This document shows positions 1-8,836 of a stretch of 64,000 bases of DNA, in pieces (position 1 is the stretch's first letter; every line of letters begins with the position of its first letter). The notes below the pieces were generated by a model. It searched no databases. It had not been told where the DNA came from and saw only the letters and a list, made by a program, of their open reading frames with translations. The position numbers and the translations under genes are program-made. The stretch covers positions 157,388-221,387 of the forward strand of contig NZ_QEKV01000002.1 in the NCBI RefSeq assembly GCF_003096635.1. Reading direction: 5' to 3'. The stretch comes from Ezakiella coagulans (GTDB lineage Bacteria > Bacillota > Clostridia > Tissierellales > Peptoniphilaceae).

Positions 1-1
1 T

Positions 2-823
2 AAATTTATGGATGATGTCGAAGTGAAACACACGCTTGTGAGAGACGAGGATATTTTGACAAAGGCGGAGTTCTATTCGAAAATTTTAACGGCAACAAAG
101 AAAAGCAAAATTATTTTCAAAGATGAAAAACTGGGGGATAGTTCAGGGCTTAAAAAAGCATCTGATTTCCCTGGGGTTTTTGTGACAAACAAGGAGCCAT
201 TTTCGCTCGATTTAATTATAAAAGATAACAGAATCGAGAGAGTCGTGCTTCCACAAACCACAATTATAAACTTCGATGAAACTTTGGAGAAGGGGGAAGA
301 GGTTGTCGAAAGAGAAGGTATTGACGGTGAATTATTAAGAAATTCGGAAAATGTCTTTATTAACGGACAGGTTGTAAAAACTAAAATTTTAAATGAAGAG
401 GTCAGCGTTGAACCGTCATCTGAAATCAAACGTGTTGGCGATAGAGATGAAGCTTTGAAACCGAAATTCGGTTGGCCGAGTATCGGACGAGTAACAAGCG
501 GATTTGGACCAAGATTTGACGGCTTCCACAGAGGACTTGATATTGCAAACTATCTCGGAGCGACTGTACGAGCATCGCAAAGAGGTAAGGTTGTGTTCGC
601 AGGCTTTAGTGGAAGTTACGGAAATGTGGTTATAATTGATCATAAGGGCGGATATCAAACGCGTTATGCACATCTTTTAAAACCGCTAGTCAGTGTTTCA
701 CAAATTGTAGACAAGAACGAAGCAATTGGACTTATGGGCTCGACCGGAAATTCGACAGGCAGCCATGTTCACTTTGAAATTCTAAAAAATGGACAATTGA
801 TAGATCCGGAGGATGAATTATAA
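2..823 (+). CDS. G5 domain / M23 family peptidase, 5'-truncated by window edge
   Basis: C-terminal part of a secreted or envelope-bound murein hydrolase. The reading frame is open to the window edge, so the true start and any signal peptide lie upstream; the ATG at 8 is only the first in view. Residues about 75-145 fit a G5 domain (pattern ending NGQVVKTKIL and a Pro before the next domain). Residues about 155-271 are a LytM/M23 zinc peptidase: HRGLD and the later HVHFEI supply the metal-binding His/Asp motifs. By family knowledge it cleaves peptidoglycan cross-bridges and aids growth or separation. The stop overlaps the next start by one base (TAATG), so the two are translationally coupled. 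Confidence 0.85.
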   Translation, partial: KFMDDVEVKHTLVRDEDILTKAEFYSKILTATKKSKIIFKDEKLGDSSGLKKASDFPGVFVTNKEPFSLDLIIKDNRIERVVLPQTTIINFDETLEKGEEVVEREGIDGELLRNSENVFINGQVVKTKILNEEVSVEPSSEIKRVGDRDEALKPKFGWPSIGRVTSGFGPRFDGFHRGLDIANYLGATVRASQRGKVVFAGFSGSYGNVVIIDHKGGYQTRYAHLLKPLVSVSQIVDKNEAIGLMGSTGNSTGSHVHFEILKNGQLIDPEDEL

Positions 824-1593
824 TGCTTGATGGAAAAACTGCGAGAAGAGCTTTAATAAAAAAATTTAGAAAACCGATTTACCGTGAGTTTATTAAGGCG
901 ATAAAATCATATAAATTAATTGAATCCGGCGACAAAATCATGTGCTGCGTAAGCGGTGGCAAGGACTCAATCACGCTTTCACTTTTAATGGAGGAGCTAT
1001 ATGAGCACGGTGAGAGAAATTTCGAACTGTGCCATGTTATGATGAATCCGGGATTTGACAGCGACTATGTAAATCACATAAAGGGAATCTACGACAAACT
1101 TGAGATGGAATTAAAAGTGTTTGACACCGATATTTTCAAAATTACAAAGGAGATGGCGGCAGACAATCCATGCTTTTTGTGTGCAAGGATGAGACGTGGT
1201 GCTCTTTATGGACAGGCAGAAAAACTTGGCGCAAATAAAATTGCACTCGGTCACCACATGGACGACGTTGTGCAAACGACGCTTATGAATATGTTTATGC
1301 AAGGGTCGTATAGAAATATGATGCCGATTTTGGACAGTGCGAACCATCCGGGTATCAAACTCATAAGACCGCTCTATCTCGTCGGTGAGTCCGACATCAT
1401 AAAGTTTAGGGATTATATCGGGCTTGAATCGCTCGGTTGTAGATGCGTTTTGAGCGAAGGCAAGATTGAAACCACGAGAGACAGAATGCGTGAGCTTTTA
1501 AACAATTTGGAAAATGAAATACCGGGAGTCAAGAAAAACATTCAAAAATCAATTGAAAATGTTTACATTGATACCGTAATAAAAACAAGATAA
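823..1593 (+). CDS. TtcA-like tRNA 2-thiocytidine biosynthesis protein
   Basis: PP-loop ATPase of the TtcA/TtuA superfamily, 256 residues. The PP-loop SGGKDS lies at residues 44-49. Cysteines C117-x-x-C120 (CFLC) and C206 or C208 match the spacing of the three iron-sulfur-ligand cysteines of TtcA. GHHMDD near residue 143 is the conserved downstream motif. The family adenylates a tRNA base and inserts sulfur, giving 2-thiocytidine at position 32. It starts at the ATG overlapping the previous stop. Orthology to TtcA rather than another tRNA thiolase is inferred, so no symbol is assigned. Confidence 0.75.
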   Translation: MLDGKTARRALIKKFRKPIYREFIKAIKSYKLIESGDKIMCCVSGGKDSITLSLLMEELYEHGERNFELCHVMMNPGFDSDYVNHIKGIYDKLEMELKVFDTDIFKITKEMAADNPCFLCARMRRGALYGQAEKLGANKIALGHHMDDVVQTTLMNMFMQGSYRNMMPILDSANHPGIKLIRPLYLVGESDIIKFRDYIGLESLGCRCVLSEGKIETTRDRMRELLNNLENEIPGVKKNIQKSIENVYIDTVIKTR

Positions 1594-1646
1594 AAAATCA
1601 GTCCGCTTTTGTAAGCTTTAGAGTTTATGGAGGTGGACTTTTTACA

Positions 1647-1675
1647 TAAAAAAACCGACATGTTTCCACGTCGGT
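1647..1675 (-). terminator. Intrinsic terminator of the hydroxyacid dehydrogenase gene
   Basis: Inverted repeat 1654-1662 / 1667-1675 (arms accgacatg and cacgtcggt, one mismatch, loop TTTC). Read on the minus strand it is followed by a run of eight T, so it ends transcription of the minus-strand gene next to it. Confidence 0.8.
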
Positions 1676-1682
1676 CGATATA

Positions 1683-2642
1683 TTAATTTACTTTATTCGG
1701 CGCTTCTTCACCGTTTAAAACGGCGATAATATTTTTTGCAGCCATCATTCCCATTTCGTCCCTTGCTTCGATAGAAGCGTTTCCAAGGTGCGGAGAGAGA
1801 ACTACATTGTCGAGTTTTAAAAGTGACTCCGTTACAGCAGGTTCAAATTCATAAACGTCAATTGCGGCACCCTTTACAACCTTGTCTTCGAGAGCCTTTG
1901 ACAGTGCTTTCTCGTCTATAATTGGCCCGCGTGATGTGTTTACAAGATATGCGGTCGGTTTCATCTTTTTAAATGTATCTTCGTTAAAGAGATGGTGCAG
2001 TTCTTTAGAATATGACGGATTTAGACTGATGACGTCGCTTTGTTTCAGGAGTTCATCGAACTCTACATATTTTACGCCGAGTTCTTTTTCGAGTGCATCC
2101 TCGAGTTTTGTTCTCGAATTATAAATCACGTTCATTCCGAAAGCTTTTGCACGGATTGCAACAGCTTTTCCGATTCGCCCGAGCCCGAAAATTCCGAGAG
2201 TTTTTCCGTAAAGCACAGGCCCAAGACCAAAAGTCGGCTTCCAACCTTTAAACTCACCCTTGCGAAGTGCTTCTTCACCCCTAGTTATTCCACGCATAAT
2301 GTCCACAATAAGTCCCATTGCGATTTCGGCTGTTGCATTCGTAGATCCTTTAGCAGGTGCGTTTGTAACAATTATTCCTTTTTCTCTTGCAGCTGAAATG
2401 TCGATGTTGTCGTAGCCCGCTCCGAAGTTTGCAATAATTTTCAAATTTTTCGCACAGTCGATGATTTCTTTGTCCCATTTCTCGCTCAAAGGAATCAAAG
2501 CAGCATCGGCGGTTTTAATTTTTTCTTTAAGTATATCTTTCGGTAAAAATTCGAGACTGTCATTGTAGTCCAATTCAAAATTTTTGGAAAGTATCTCGAG
2601 AGTGTCTTTCGGAACTCTCATTGTAACTAATATTTTTTTCAA
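1683..2642 (-). CDS. D-isomer-specific 2-hydroxyacid dehydrogenase
   Basis: NAD(P)-dependent reductase of 2-oxo acids (glyoxylate/hydroxypyruvate reductase or D-lactate dehydrogenase type). The Rossmann motif GIFGLGRIG is in the middle; catalytic Arg in NTSRGPIID, Glu in DVYEFEP and His in SPHLGNAS are all present. A GTG at 2651 lies inside the Shine-Dalgarno GAGGTGAG itself; the TTG at 2642 sits five bases after it and gives MKKILVTMRV, so TTG is chosen (319 residues). Monocistronic, with its own terminator. Exact substrate cannot be read from sequence. Confidence 0.85.
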   Translation of the reverse strand: MKKILVTMRVPKDTLEILSKNFELDYNDSLEFLPKDILKEKIKTADAALIPLSEKWDKEIIDCAKNLKIIANFGAGYDNIDISAAREKGIIVTNAPAKGSTNATAEIAMGLIVDIMRGITRGEEALRKGEFKGWKPTFGLGPVLYGKTLGIFGLGRIGKAVAIRAKAFGMNVIYNSRTKLEDALEKELGVKYVEFDELLKQSDVISLNPSYSKELHHLFNEDTFKKMKPTAYLVNTSRGPIIDEKALSKALEDKVVKGAAIDVYEFEPAVTESLLKLDNVVLSPHLGNASIEARDEMGMMAAKNIIAVLNGEEAPNKVN

Positions 2643-2758
2643 AATTCTCACCTCTAAAAACTTATACCCAATTTGAAAATATAAAATCTTTAAATTTCTC
2701 GAATGGAATTATAAGTTTAAAAAGTGATATATGTGGTAAAATATATGTAGGTGATGGT

Positions 2759-3883
2759 ATGAATAAAAATATTGATAATATAAATGTTGCCGACGAGCTT
2801 TTCGACAAGACTATGGATGTTTTAAAGGAGATGACTCCTGTAAACGTTTTGGTAGTCGGAAAGACCGGTGTAGGAAAGAGCACTCTAATAAACGCGATTT
2901 TCAGGGAGAATCTTGCGACTACAGGTATTGGAAAGCCGGTCACAAAGAGTGTTATGAGAATTACTAAAGAGAATATTCCGATAGTTTTGTACGACACGAA
3001 GGGTCTGGAACTCCAAAAGAATGAAAGCGAGATAATTGCCGAAGTGCGTGAGTTTTTAAAGAACAAGGAGTCGGAAAACGATCCGATTCACGTCGCATAT
3101 TTTGTCGTGAGCGCACAAAGTGCAAGAATCGAAGATGCGGAAATAAATCTTATAAATGAGCTCGCAAAATTTATGCCGGTTATTTTGGTTTTAAGTAAAT
3201 ATTTTGGAGATGAAGCGAGAGAACTTGATAAATATATGCATTCTCTTGATTTGAATGTGGCGGATATAATTCCGGTACTTGCAAAGGAGATGCGTCTTTC
3301 ATCAAGCCTTGTAATAAAACCGCAGGGCTTAAAGGAACTCGTGCAAAAAACTGTAAGTTTGATTCCAGAAGAGACTAAAAATTCTTTTATTAACGCCCAA
3401 CATGCGGACATCGATTTGAAAGTGAAAAGGGCACGCAGTTGGGCGAAAAAATATATTGCAACAACTTTCGGAGTCGGATTTGTTCCAATACCGTTCAGCG
3501 ATGCGTCAGTTTTGGTGCCGATGCAAGTTGCGATGCTTGCTCATATAACGGCGATTTTCGGACTTTCGCTTGATAAGACACGGCTCACGTCAATAGTTGC
3601 AGCGGTCGGAGGGACCGGCGGTGCAACATTTCTCGGAAGATATATCGTTTCCAATGTTTTAAAACTTATTCCGGGGGCGGGCACAATTTTAGGCGGACTG
3701 ATTTCCGGAAGCACAGCGTCGATTTTAACCACTGCACTTGCATTTTCATATATTGAGACGCTTGCAATCATGACAAAAAACGAAAAAGAAGGAAAGAGCA
3801 TGAGCGTATTCGAACTCGAAGAGCTTATGAAAAAATTATATAAGGAGCATTTAAGTAATAAAAACGATGAGACAAAAAAATAG
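2759..3883 (+). CDS. Era-like GTPase with C-terminal DUF697-type membrane domain
   Basis: 374-residue GTP-binding protein. The G1 P-loop GKTGVGKST is at residues 34-42 and G3 DTKG near 82. The G4 motif is degenerate: VLSKYFG stands where NKxD is usual. From about residue 210 a hydrophobic region rich in Gly/Ala resembles DUF697 (YcjF-type) and probably contacts the membrane. A ribosome binding site AGGTGATGG precedes the ATG. The 3' end overlaps the next gene by 17 bases, so the two form an operon. Cellular role unknown; GTP hydrolysis is inferred from the family. Confidence 0.75.
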   Translation: MNKNIDNINVADELFDKTMDVLKEMTPVNVLVVGKTGVGKSTLINAIFRENLATTGIGKPVTKSVMRITKENIPIVLYDTKGLELQKNESEIIAEVREFLKNKESENDPIHVAYFVVSAQSARIEDAEINLINELAKFMPVILVLSKYFGDEARELDKYMHSLDLNVADIIPVLAKEMRLSSSLVIKPQGLKELVQKTVSLIPEETKNSFINAQHADIDLKVKRARSWAKKYIATTFGVGFVPIPFSDASVLVPMQVAMLAHITAIFGLSLDKTRLTSIVAAVGGTGGATFLGRYIVSNVLKLIPGAGTILGGLISGSTASILTTALAFSYIETLAIMTKNEKEGKSMSVFELEELMKKLYKEHLSNKNDETKK

Positions 3884-4331
3884 AGAAATAAAAGATATAA
3901 ATAAAATCGCAGAGGTCATTGATTCGTGCGAAGTTTGCAGAATTGCGATAAATGACGAAGAGTACCCTTACATCGTTCCTTTGAATTTTGGGTATGAAAT
4001 GAAGGATAATATTATTTTATATTTTCACTCAGCACTTGAAGGGAAGAAAATTGACCTCTTAAAAAAGAACAACAAAGTATGCTTTGAGATGGACACAGCT
4101 CACGAACTCTATTCGGAGGAATCTCGTGGATATTGCACATTTAGATACAAGAGCGTCATAGGAACGGGCGAGATTCATTTTATTGAGGACGAAAAAGAGA
4201 AGGAGCATGCACTTCAAAAAATTATGGATCACTATCACATGGAAGATTTTCCGTGGAGCAGGGCAGCAATGCCTAGAACGGCCGTTTATAAACTTGAAGT
4301 TAGAAGCATTACAGGAAAAGAAAAAAATTAA
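3867..4331 (+). CDS. Pyridoxamine 5'-phosphate oxidase-family flavin-binding protein (NimA-like)
   Basis: 154-residue split-barrel protein. The pattern of a small residue in CRIAIND, then YPYIVPLNFGY and LYFHSA, is typical of the flavin-binding PNPOx-like/NimA group, some members of which reduce nitroimidazoles or bind FMN/F420. The start overlaps the end of the GTPase gene by 17 bases; the ribosome binding site is weak, which fits translational coupling. Substrate is unknown. A bidirectional terminator follows directly. Confidence 0.75.
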   Translation: MRQKNREIKDINKIAEVIDSCEVCRIAINDEEYPYIVPLNFGYEMKDNIILYFHSALEGKKIDLLKKNNKVCFEMDTAHELYSEESRGYCTFRYKSVIGTGEIHFIEDEKEKEHALQKIMDHYHMEDFPWSRAAMPRTAVYKLEVRSITGKEKN

Positions 4332-4340
4332 GTACAAAAA

Positions 4341-4369
4341 AATGTCGGGGTTTTCCCCGACATTTTTAT
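4341..4369. terminator. Bidirectional intrinsic terminator
   Basis: Perfect 10-bp stem 4341-4350 / 4355-4364 (aatgtcgggg / ccccgacatt, loop TTTT). T-rich on the right and A-rich on the left, so it can end both the plus-strand gene on the left and the minus-strand feo remnant operon on the right. Confidence 0.85.
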
Positions 4370-4557
4370 TATTTTCTATTTTGCTTTTGTTGCCATTCTT
4401 TGTAACCGCGTTCAAGTTCTTTTTGTTTCTTTTGGCAGTCGCAATTGTGCGAACATCCGGCACAACCGCCCGACTTTAAAGAACTTCTTACACGTTTTAT
4501 CGCAAAGAATAAAACTATTAATATTATACCAACCAAAATTATATCAACTGGACGCAT
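4369..4557 (-). CDS. FeoB-associated Cys-rich membrane protein
   Basis: 62-residue protein with one N-terminal transmembrane helix (residues about 4-20) followed by a basic stretch and the motif GGCAGCSHNCDC. This is the pattern of the small Cys-rich proteins encoded after feoB in many Bacillota. The ATG at 4557 follows a good Shine-Dalgarno AAAGGTGG. It is the last gene of a feo operon whose other members are broken, so it may now be functionless. Confidence 0.8.
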   Translation of the reverse strand: MRPVDIILVGIILIVLFFAIKRVRSSLKSGGCAGCSHNCDCQKKQKELERGYKEWQQKQNRK

Positions 4558-4558
4558 T

Positions 4559-5392
4559 TTATGCCACCTTTTTGTATTTAGACTTTTGTCTGAGTCTTGT
4601 AATAAGTGCACCTATAACTGCAACGACGATAAGCCCGGCTATTACATATAAAATCAAATTTCCTTTAACGTCGATCGATTCACTCGCTTCTTCCAAGATG
4701 GAGTGGTCGAGATGAATTTTTTCGGTGTATTTTGTGCCTGCGAAAATGAGGCTGCCGACTTGATTTACAATGAATGAGAGCACGTATGCGAGCGTTGTTT
4801 GGAAACCGACTGTAAAGAGCGTGTCTTTAGTGTTTACAAGTTCGCGTTTCATAGCTCCGATTGCTGCGAAGCAAGGTGCTGCGAACATTGTGAAAATAAT
4901 AAACGAAAATGCTGTAACATAGCTGAAGTAAATCGGAACTTTTGATCCGACGCTTGCAAATGTTGCAACTACAACTTCTTTTGCGACAAGTCCTGTGATT
5001 GATGCAACGGCCGGTGCCCATGAATCACCAAATCCGAGCGGAACGAAGATGTATCTTAATGCACCGCCGATTTGAGCGAGCATTGAGCTTTCGGTGTCTT
5101 CTCCCAAATATTCGAATTTGAAATTGAAGCTTTGGAGAACCCAAAGTGTTAAACATGCGATAAAGATAACAGTTCCGGCTTTAATTATGAATGATTTACC
5201 CTTTTCCCACATGTGAATAATAACGTTCTTGATGGTCGGGAGTCTGTATGGAGGAAGTTCCATAACAAACGGAGCCGGGTCACCCTTAAATCTCTTTGTG
5301 TGCTTTAAAATAATTCCTGCAATTATAACAACTGCAATTGCGATGAGATAGATGAGCGGAGCAATCCATGAAGCTTTTTCACTGTCGCAGTT
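4559..5392 (-). pseudogene. feoB: feoB, C-terminal fragment (ferrous iron transporter, GTPase domain lost)
   Basis: About 277 codons remain of a protein normally 600-700 long. The frame runs ...KGDPAPFVMELPPYRLPT, the hallmark segment before the second membrane half of FeoB, then several transmembrane helices to the end. The N-terminal G-protein domain and first membrane half are absent. Upstream of 5392 the frame hits a stop and the DNA instead continues, in another frame, as the start of a FeoA-like gene. The simplest reading is a deletion of roughly 1.5 kb joining feoA to the end of feoB. A start at the internal Met (5263) cannot restore a transporter. Confidence 0.85.
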
Positions 5393-5424
5393 TCATTAAT
5401 TTTTAAATCTTCAATAGTTCTCAT
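5323..5424 (-). pseudogene. feoA: feoA-like gene, 5' fragment fused out of frame to feoB
   Basis: A start with ribosome binding site GAGGCG begins MRTIEDLKINETATV, a typical FeoA N-terminus. After about 15-17 codons homology ends at the junction around 5375-5392, beyond which the DNA encodes FeoB in a different frame; this frame stops at 5323. FeoA is a small SH3-like partner of FeoB. Clear truncation, not a functional gene. Confidence 0.7.
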
Positions 5425-5426
5425 AA

Positions 5427-5645
5427 TTACGCCTCACAAACATCGATTTTAGATCCAAGCGTTCTATCAATCGCAACTCTCGACTCATAAAGTTTTACAA
5501 TTATGCCGCTCTCCGTTTTTTGAAGAATCTAGACAATTGCATCAGGAACAAATCCCATATTTCTGAGATGAGTTACAACTTCCTCGGGTCCTCTTACTCT
5601 TAAGATTTTATAATCTTTATTTTCATCTCCCATTATTATCGGCAT
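5427..5645 (-). pseudogene. feoA: feoA-like gene interrupted by an in-frame amber codon
   Basis: Reading from ATG 5645 (ribosome binding site GAGGA) gives a complete 72-codon FeoA-domain protein: ILRVRGPEEVVTHLRNMGF, then after the stop GIIVKLYESRVAIDRTLGSKI. Codon 39 is TAG (5529-5531), so the protein is split. It lies three bases before the second FeoA-like start. Two FeoA genes before feoB is a common feo layout. The TAG could also be a sequencing error, but the neighbouring deletion supports real decay. Confidence 0.75.
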
Positions 5646-5751
5646 TTTTTCCTCATTCAAAAGGTCTTTTATAAATTAGACTATGCTAACAGAGTTATTA
5701 TATACTTAAAAATTCTCAAAGATAAGCCTTTTTAATAGATATGTTGTAAAA

Positions 5752-6309
5752 TTAAATAAAAAGCTCTTTTTCATGCTCTAAAAATGGAGCGATAGATTCG
5801 CCGGTGTAAAGAACAGTACGACCTTTGATGTGTTTTGATATGAAATTAATTGTAATGTTTTTTGTGTAATCGTCGAGGCCGAGAAGTGGTTCGTCCAAAA
5901 ATAAAACATCTGAATCCGAAAGTAATGCACGTATTATCGAAAGTCTGCTTCGCATGCCGGTCGAGAGCTCGGATGCTTTTTTATTTATGTCTTTATCGAG
6001 GCCAAGTTCAAAAAATGCGTCTAAAAGTTCTGAGTCACTTCTATTTGTAAAAAGTTTTATCTCCTTAAAAATATTTATTCCACCCAAAAAAACTCTCTCC
6101 GGAAAAACGATTGCCGCTTTTTGAAAGGTGTTTGAGAGCTGTCCGGTGAAATTGGAATCAAGTCCCGCCACAATTCGAATAAGAGTGGTTTTTCCAACGC
6201 CCGACTTGCCGATAATGTGTAAAATATCACCTGATTTTATTTCAAGATTTATATTTTCAAGTATTAAATTGTCGTCAAATCTTTTTTCTTTAAGTTCAAG
6301 TTTAATCAT
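5752..6309 (-). CDS. ABC transporter ATP-binding protein, NitT/TauT (SsuB/TauB) type
   Basis: Short 185-residue ATPase. Walker A GKSGVGKTT lies near residues 38-46. The signature is LSTGMRSRL instead of LSGGQ, and Walker B is VLFLDEP. It lacks the usual C-terminal extension, making it shorter than typical SsuB/TauB (about 240). It overlaps the permease gene by eight bases. With the permease and lipoprotein next to it, it energises uptake of a small anion-like or amine solute; which one is not visible. Confidence 0.85.
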   Translation of the reverse strand: MIKLELKEKRFDDNLILENINLEIKSGDILHIIGKSGVGKTTLIRIVAGLDSNFTGQLSNTFQKAAIVFPERVFLGGINIFKEIKLFTNRSDSELLDAFFELGLDKDINKKASELSTGMRSRLSIIRALLSDSDVLFLDEPLLGLDDYTKNITINFISKHIKGRTVLYTGESIAPFLEHEKELFI

Positions 6310-7039
6310 AGATTTTTAAAGTCCTTTTGTATAAAAAGCCGGCAATCATTTCGAATATAAATGAAAGTAATATAACTATAAATGTGATTGCGACCAAATC
6401 AGGCATGTCAAAAGAAAGTTTTGAGATATACATGAGTTCACCAAGACCGCCGGATGCACCTGACACAACTTCCGACGTTGCACCCGCCTTAAATGAAAGT
6501 CCGAGGGCGATTCTAAGGCTCATAAGCGTGCTTTTTACAATTGCAGGAAGTTCAATATATCGAAAAACTGTGAAGCTTTTTAATTCATATACAGCTGCGA
6601 GTTCAAGTTTACCTTTGTCGATGTTTGTGAGAGAGTTGTAGACATTTTCGTAGACAATCGGTAGAGTCACAAAGATAACAACAATTATTGAAAGTAGATT
6701 TTTTTCTGCGAAAAACAGCACTATTAAAACTATGCTTATTACAGGAATCGTTCGAAGAATTGAAAAGAGAGGTTCCAAGTATTCCTTCAGTTTAAATTTA
6801 TACGACACATAGCTCAAAATATTTCCGAAAACTATCGAGATTAACACACCGACTAAAATTCGCACGGTGGTTTTTAAAATTGCCGGCTGAAGAGTGTGGG
6901 ATTGAATCATCAAGGTAATCCTTTTAAAAACAGCTATAAAAGATGGCAGAATAATTTCGTCATCAACAATAAGGGCTGCAACGCTCCATATAATAATCAG
7001 CGCTACAGCCCCCAAGAATCTTTTTTTGCTAGTTTTCAT
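6302..7039 (-). CDS. ABC transporter permease, NitT/TauT type
   Basis: Integral membrane protein with about six helices and the cytoplasmic coupling loop ELPAIVKSTLMSLRIALGLS. The ATG at 7039 lies inside the end of the upstream binding-protein gene (stop at 7029); a GTG at 7057 is possible but overlaps the best Shine-Dalgarno GGTGGA. 245 residues from 7039. Coupled between the binding lipoprotein and ATPase genes, it forms the channel of that importer. Confidence 0.85.
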   Translation of the reverse strand: MKTSKKRFLGAVALIIIWSVAALIVDDEIILPSFIAVFKRITLMIQSHTLQPAILKTTVRILVGVLISIVFGNILSYVSYKFKLKEYLEPLFSILRTIPVISIVLIVLFFAEKNLLSIIVVIFVTLPIVYENVYNSLTNIDKGKLELAAVYELKSFTVFRYIELPAIVKSTLMSLRIALGLSFKAGATSEVVSGASGGLGELMYISKLSFDMPDLVAITFIVILLSFIFEMIAGFLYKRTLKIYD

Positions 7040-8135
7040 ATTGCGGTAATTTTCCACCGATCAATTCCGGATTTGTGTCCATAAGTGCGGAGAAAAATTT
7101 ATCAAGCTCATCATGGAGTGCTTTTCCCGTCAAATTTACGAATTCAATTTTCGGAAGAGAATTTTCGGCGACTTTTTGAGGAACGATGCCCATTGATTCA
7201 ATCACTTTAGAATATGCAGCAGGTGCTTGTCTCAAGGAGTCGATACCCTTTGTATAGAAATTTAAGAACTTAATGATATCTTGAGATTTTTCTTTGTACA
7301 CATTTGCTTTTGCAACAATTACAGATGTGATGACTTGCGGAAGCTCTGCATCTTTCCATACTTTATTTATGTCGATGACCGGTTTTAATCCTTCAACCTT
7401 TCCCGCTATTGCAGTTGCAAAAGGTTCCGGAAGGAGAAGGAGAGCGTCTGCGTTCTTTTTTATGATTGGAGCAGCTTCTGTTGGTTCGTTTAAAAACACC
7501 GGATTGATGTCAGCTTGTGTAAGGTTTGCTGTTTCAAGAAGCTTGTTTAAAATCATTTCAGGAACGGCTCCGCGACCTGTAAGCGCAATTGTCTTTCCCT
7601 TTAGTTCAGATATGTCTTTAATTTCATTTTTACCAACGAGATTCAAAACATTTCCTGCATTTCCATAAAGAACTTCCAAATTCATTCCACTGTTTTTAAG
7701 CTTTGCAAAAAGATTTGACGGAATGAGATAGATGTCGCCTTCGTCTTTTTTTAGTGCGGCGATTTGCTCTTCAATCGAACCTGTTATAACGAGATTTGTT
7801 CCTAGAAAATTGACCATAGGAGCCATGCTCATTGCAGTCGGTCCCTTCATTGTGTAGACTTTAAGTCCACCTATTTCCAAAGATTTACCGGCTTTTGAAT
7901 TGTCATCTTTTTCATCATCCTTATCAGTAGAAACTGATTTTTTGTCGTCGTCTTTGGCATCTTTATTGTCTTCATCTTTTGAAGTTTCGGTATCATTAAC
8001 TTCGCCTTCAACATTTTTTTCAGTTACATTTTTATCTTCATTCTTCGTGCATCCATATTGACTTGTCACCAATAAAAAGATTGGAACGAAAAGCATGAAT
8101 AGTGAAACAATTAATTTAAAATTTTTATTTTTCAT
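7029..8135 (-). CDS. Substrate-binding lipoprotein, NMT1/TauA-like
   Basis: 368 residues from the ATG at 8135, which follows GGAGG. An N-terminal hydrophobic stretch ends in VTSQYGC, an atypical lipobox, then comes a long acidic Asp/Lys linker (residues about 30-75) and a periplasmic-binding-protein-II fold. GDIYLIPSNLF and the EAAPIIKKNADALLLLPEP region resemble NMT1/SsuA-like proteins for nitrate, sulfonate or thiamine precursors. First gene of the three-gene importer operon. Ligand unknown. Confidence 0.8.
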   Translation of the reverse strand: MKNKNFKLIVSLFMLFVPIFLLVTSQYGCTKNEDKNVTEKNVEGEVNDTETSKDEDNKDAKDDDKKSVSTDKDDEKDDNSKAGKSLEIGGLKVYTMKGPTAMSMAPMVNFLGTNLVITGSIEEQIAALKKDEGDIYLIPSNLFAKLKNSGMNLEVLYGNAGNVLNLVGKNEIKDISELKGKTIALTGRGAVPEMILNKLLETANLTQADINPVFLNEPTEAAPIIKKNADALLLLPEPFATAIAGKVEGLKPVIDINKVWKDAELPQVITSVIVAKANVYKEKSQDIIKFLNFYTKGIDSLRQAPAAYSKVIESMGIVPQKVAENSLPKIEFVNLTGKALHDELDKFFSALMDTNPELIGGKLPQYEN

Positions 8136-8237
8136 TTTGTCCTCCAAATAAATATATTCAATCCAATTATACAATACCTTATCTAAAAAATCAAAACCTA
8201 TTAATTGTTATAAAAATGATTAATTTGTTTCAAAATA

Positions 8238-8266
8238 TTGACAGCAAATTATTTATAATGTATAAT
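8238..8266 (+). promoter_or_regulatory. Consensus promoter of the hydrogenase operon
   Basis: TTGACA at 8238-8243 and TATAAT at 8261-8266 with 17 bp between. Perfect sigma-A boxes; predicts strong expression of hymABC from about 8273. Confidence 0.85.
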
Positions 8267-8349
8267 ATATCTATACTTAATAATTAAAACTTATAATGGG
8301 GAAATTTACTCATGGAGTAAAAGAAACATGAATTAGAAAGGAGTTTCGT

Positions 8350-8835
8350 ATGACTTTTTGCTACAAAAAAGATAAGGACAAATTTGATGAATTCGTAAAA
8401 TTTGTCGATATGAAAAAGGACACACCGGGGGCAGTTATGCCGGTGCTACAAGAAGCACAACATATATTCGGCTACATACCGGAACCAATAGTTGACTATA
8501 TCGCATTAAAGCTCAACAAGCCATCAAGCGAAATTTTCGGAGTTGCAACATTCTATTCACAATTCACATTGACACCGAGAGGAGAACATGAAATTTGTAT
8601 TTGTCTCGGAACTGCATGTTATGTAAAAGGTGCGGATAAACTTTTGGATGAATTCTGCAAGACTTTAAATGTAAAGCCGGGAGAAACTACACCGGACGGC
8701 AAGTTCTCAGTAATTGAAACAAGATGCGTTGGAGAATGTGGAAGTGCACCTGTTGTTACTGTTGACGGAAAAAATATTCCATTTGTAAAGAAGGATATGA
8801 TTGACCAAATATTATTTGATGCAGAGGGGAAATAA
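8350..8835 (+). CDS. hymA: NADH-dependent hydrogenase/dehydrogenase subunit A, NuoE-like
   Basis: 161-residue thioredoxin-like [2Fe-2S] protein. The four cluster cysteines are visible: CLGTAC (residues about 84-89) and CVGEC (about 120-124). In bifurcating or NADH-linked [FeFe] hydrogenases this subunit passes electrons to the flavin subunit. Ribosome binding site AAAGGAG at 8337-8343. First of three genes under a consensus promoter; the next start is two bases after its stop. Confidence 0.88.
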   Translation: MTFCYKKDKDKFDEFVKFVDMKKDTPGAVMPVLQEAQHIFGYIPEPIVDYIALKLNKPSSEIFGVATFYSQFTLTPRGEHEICICLGTACYVKGADKLLDEFCKTLNVKPGETTPDGKFSVIETRCVGECGSAPVVTVDGKNIPFVKKDMIDQILFDAEGK

Positions 8836-8836
8836 T

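Noticed and set aside
1598-1646. Weak terminator after ttcA-like gene (agtcc ... ggact, then TTTTT)
   Set aside because: Only a 5-bp stem with a loop of about 35 bases; not strong enough to list.
5529-5531. TAG in the FeoA-like gene as pyrrolysine or recoding
   Set aside because: No sign of a pyrrolysine system, and the neighbouring gene is also broken; decay or sequencing error is simpler.
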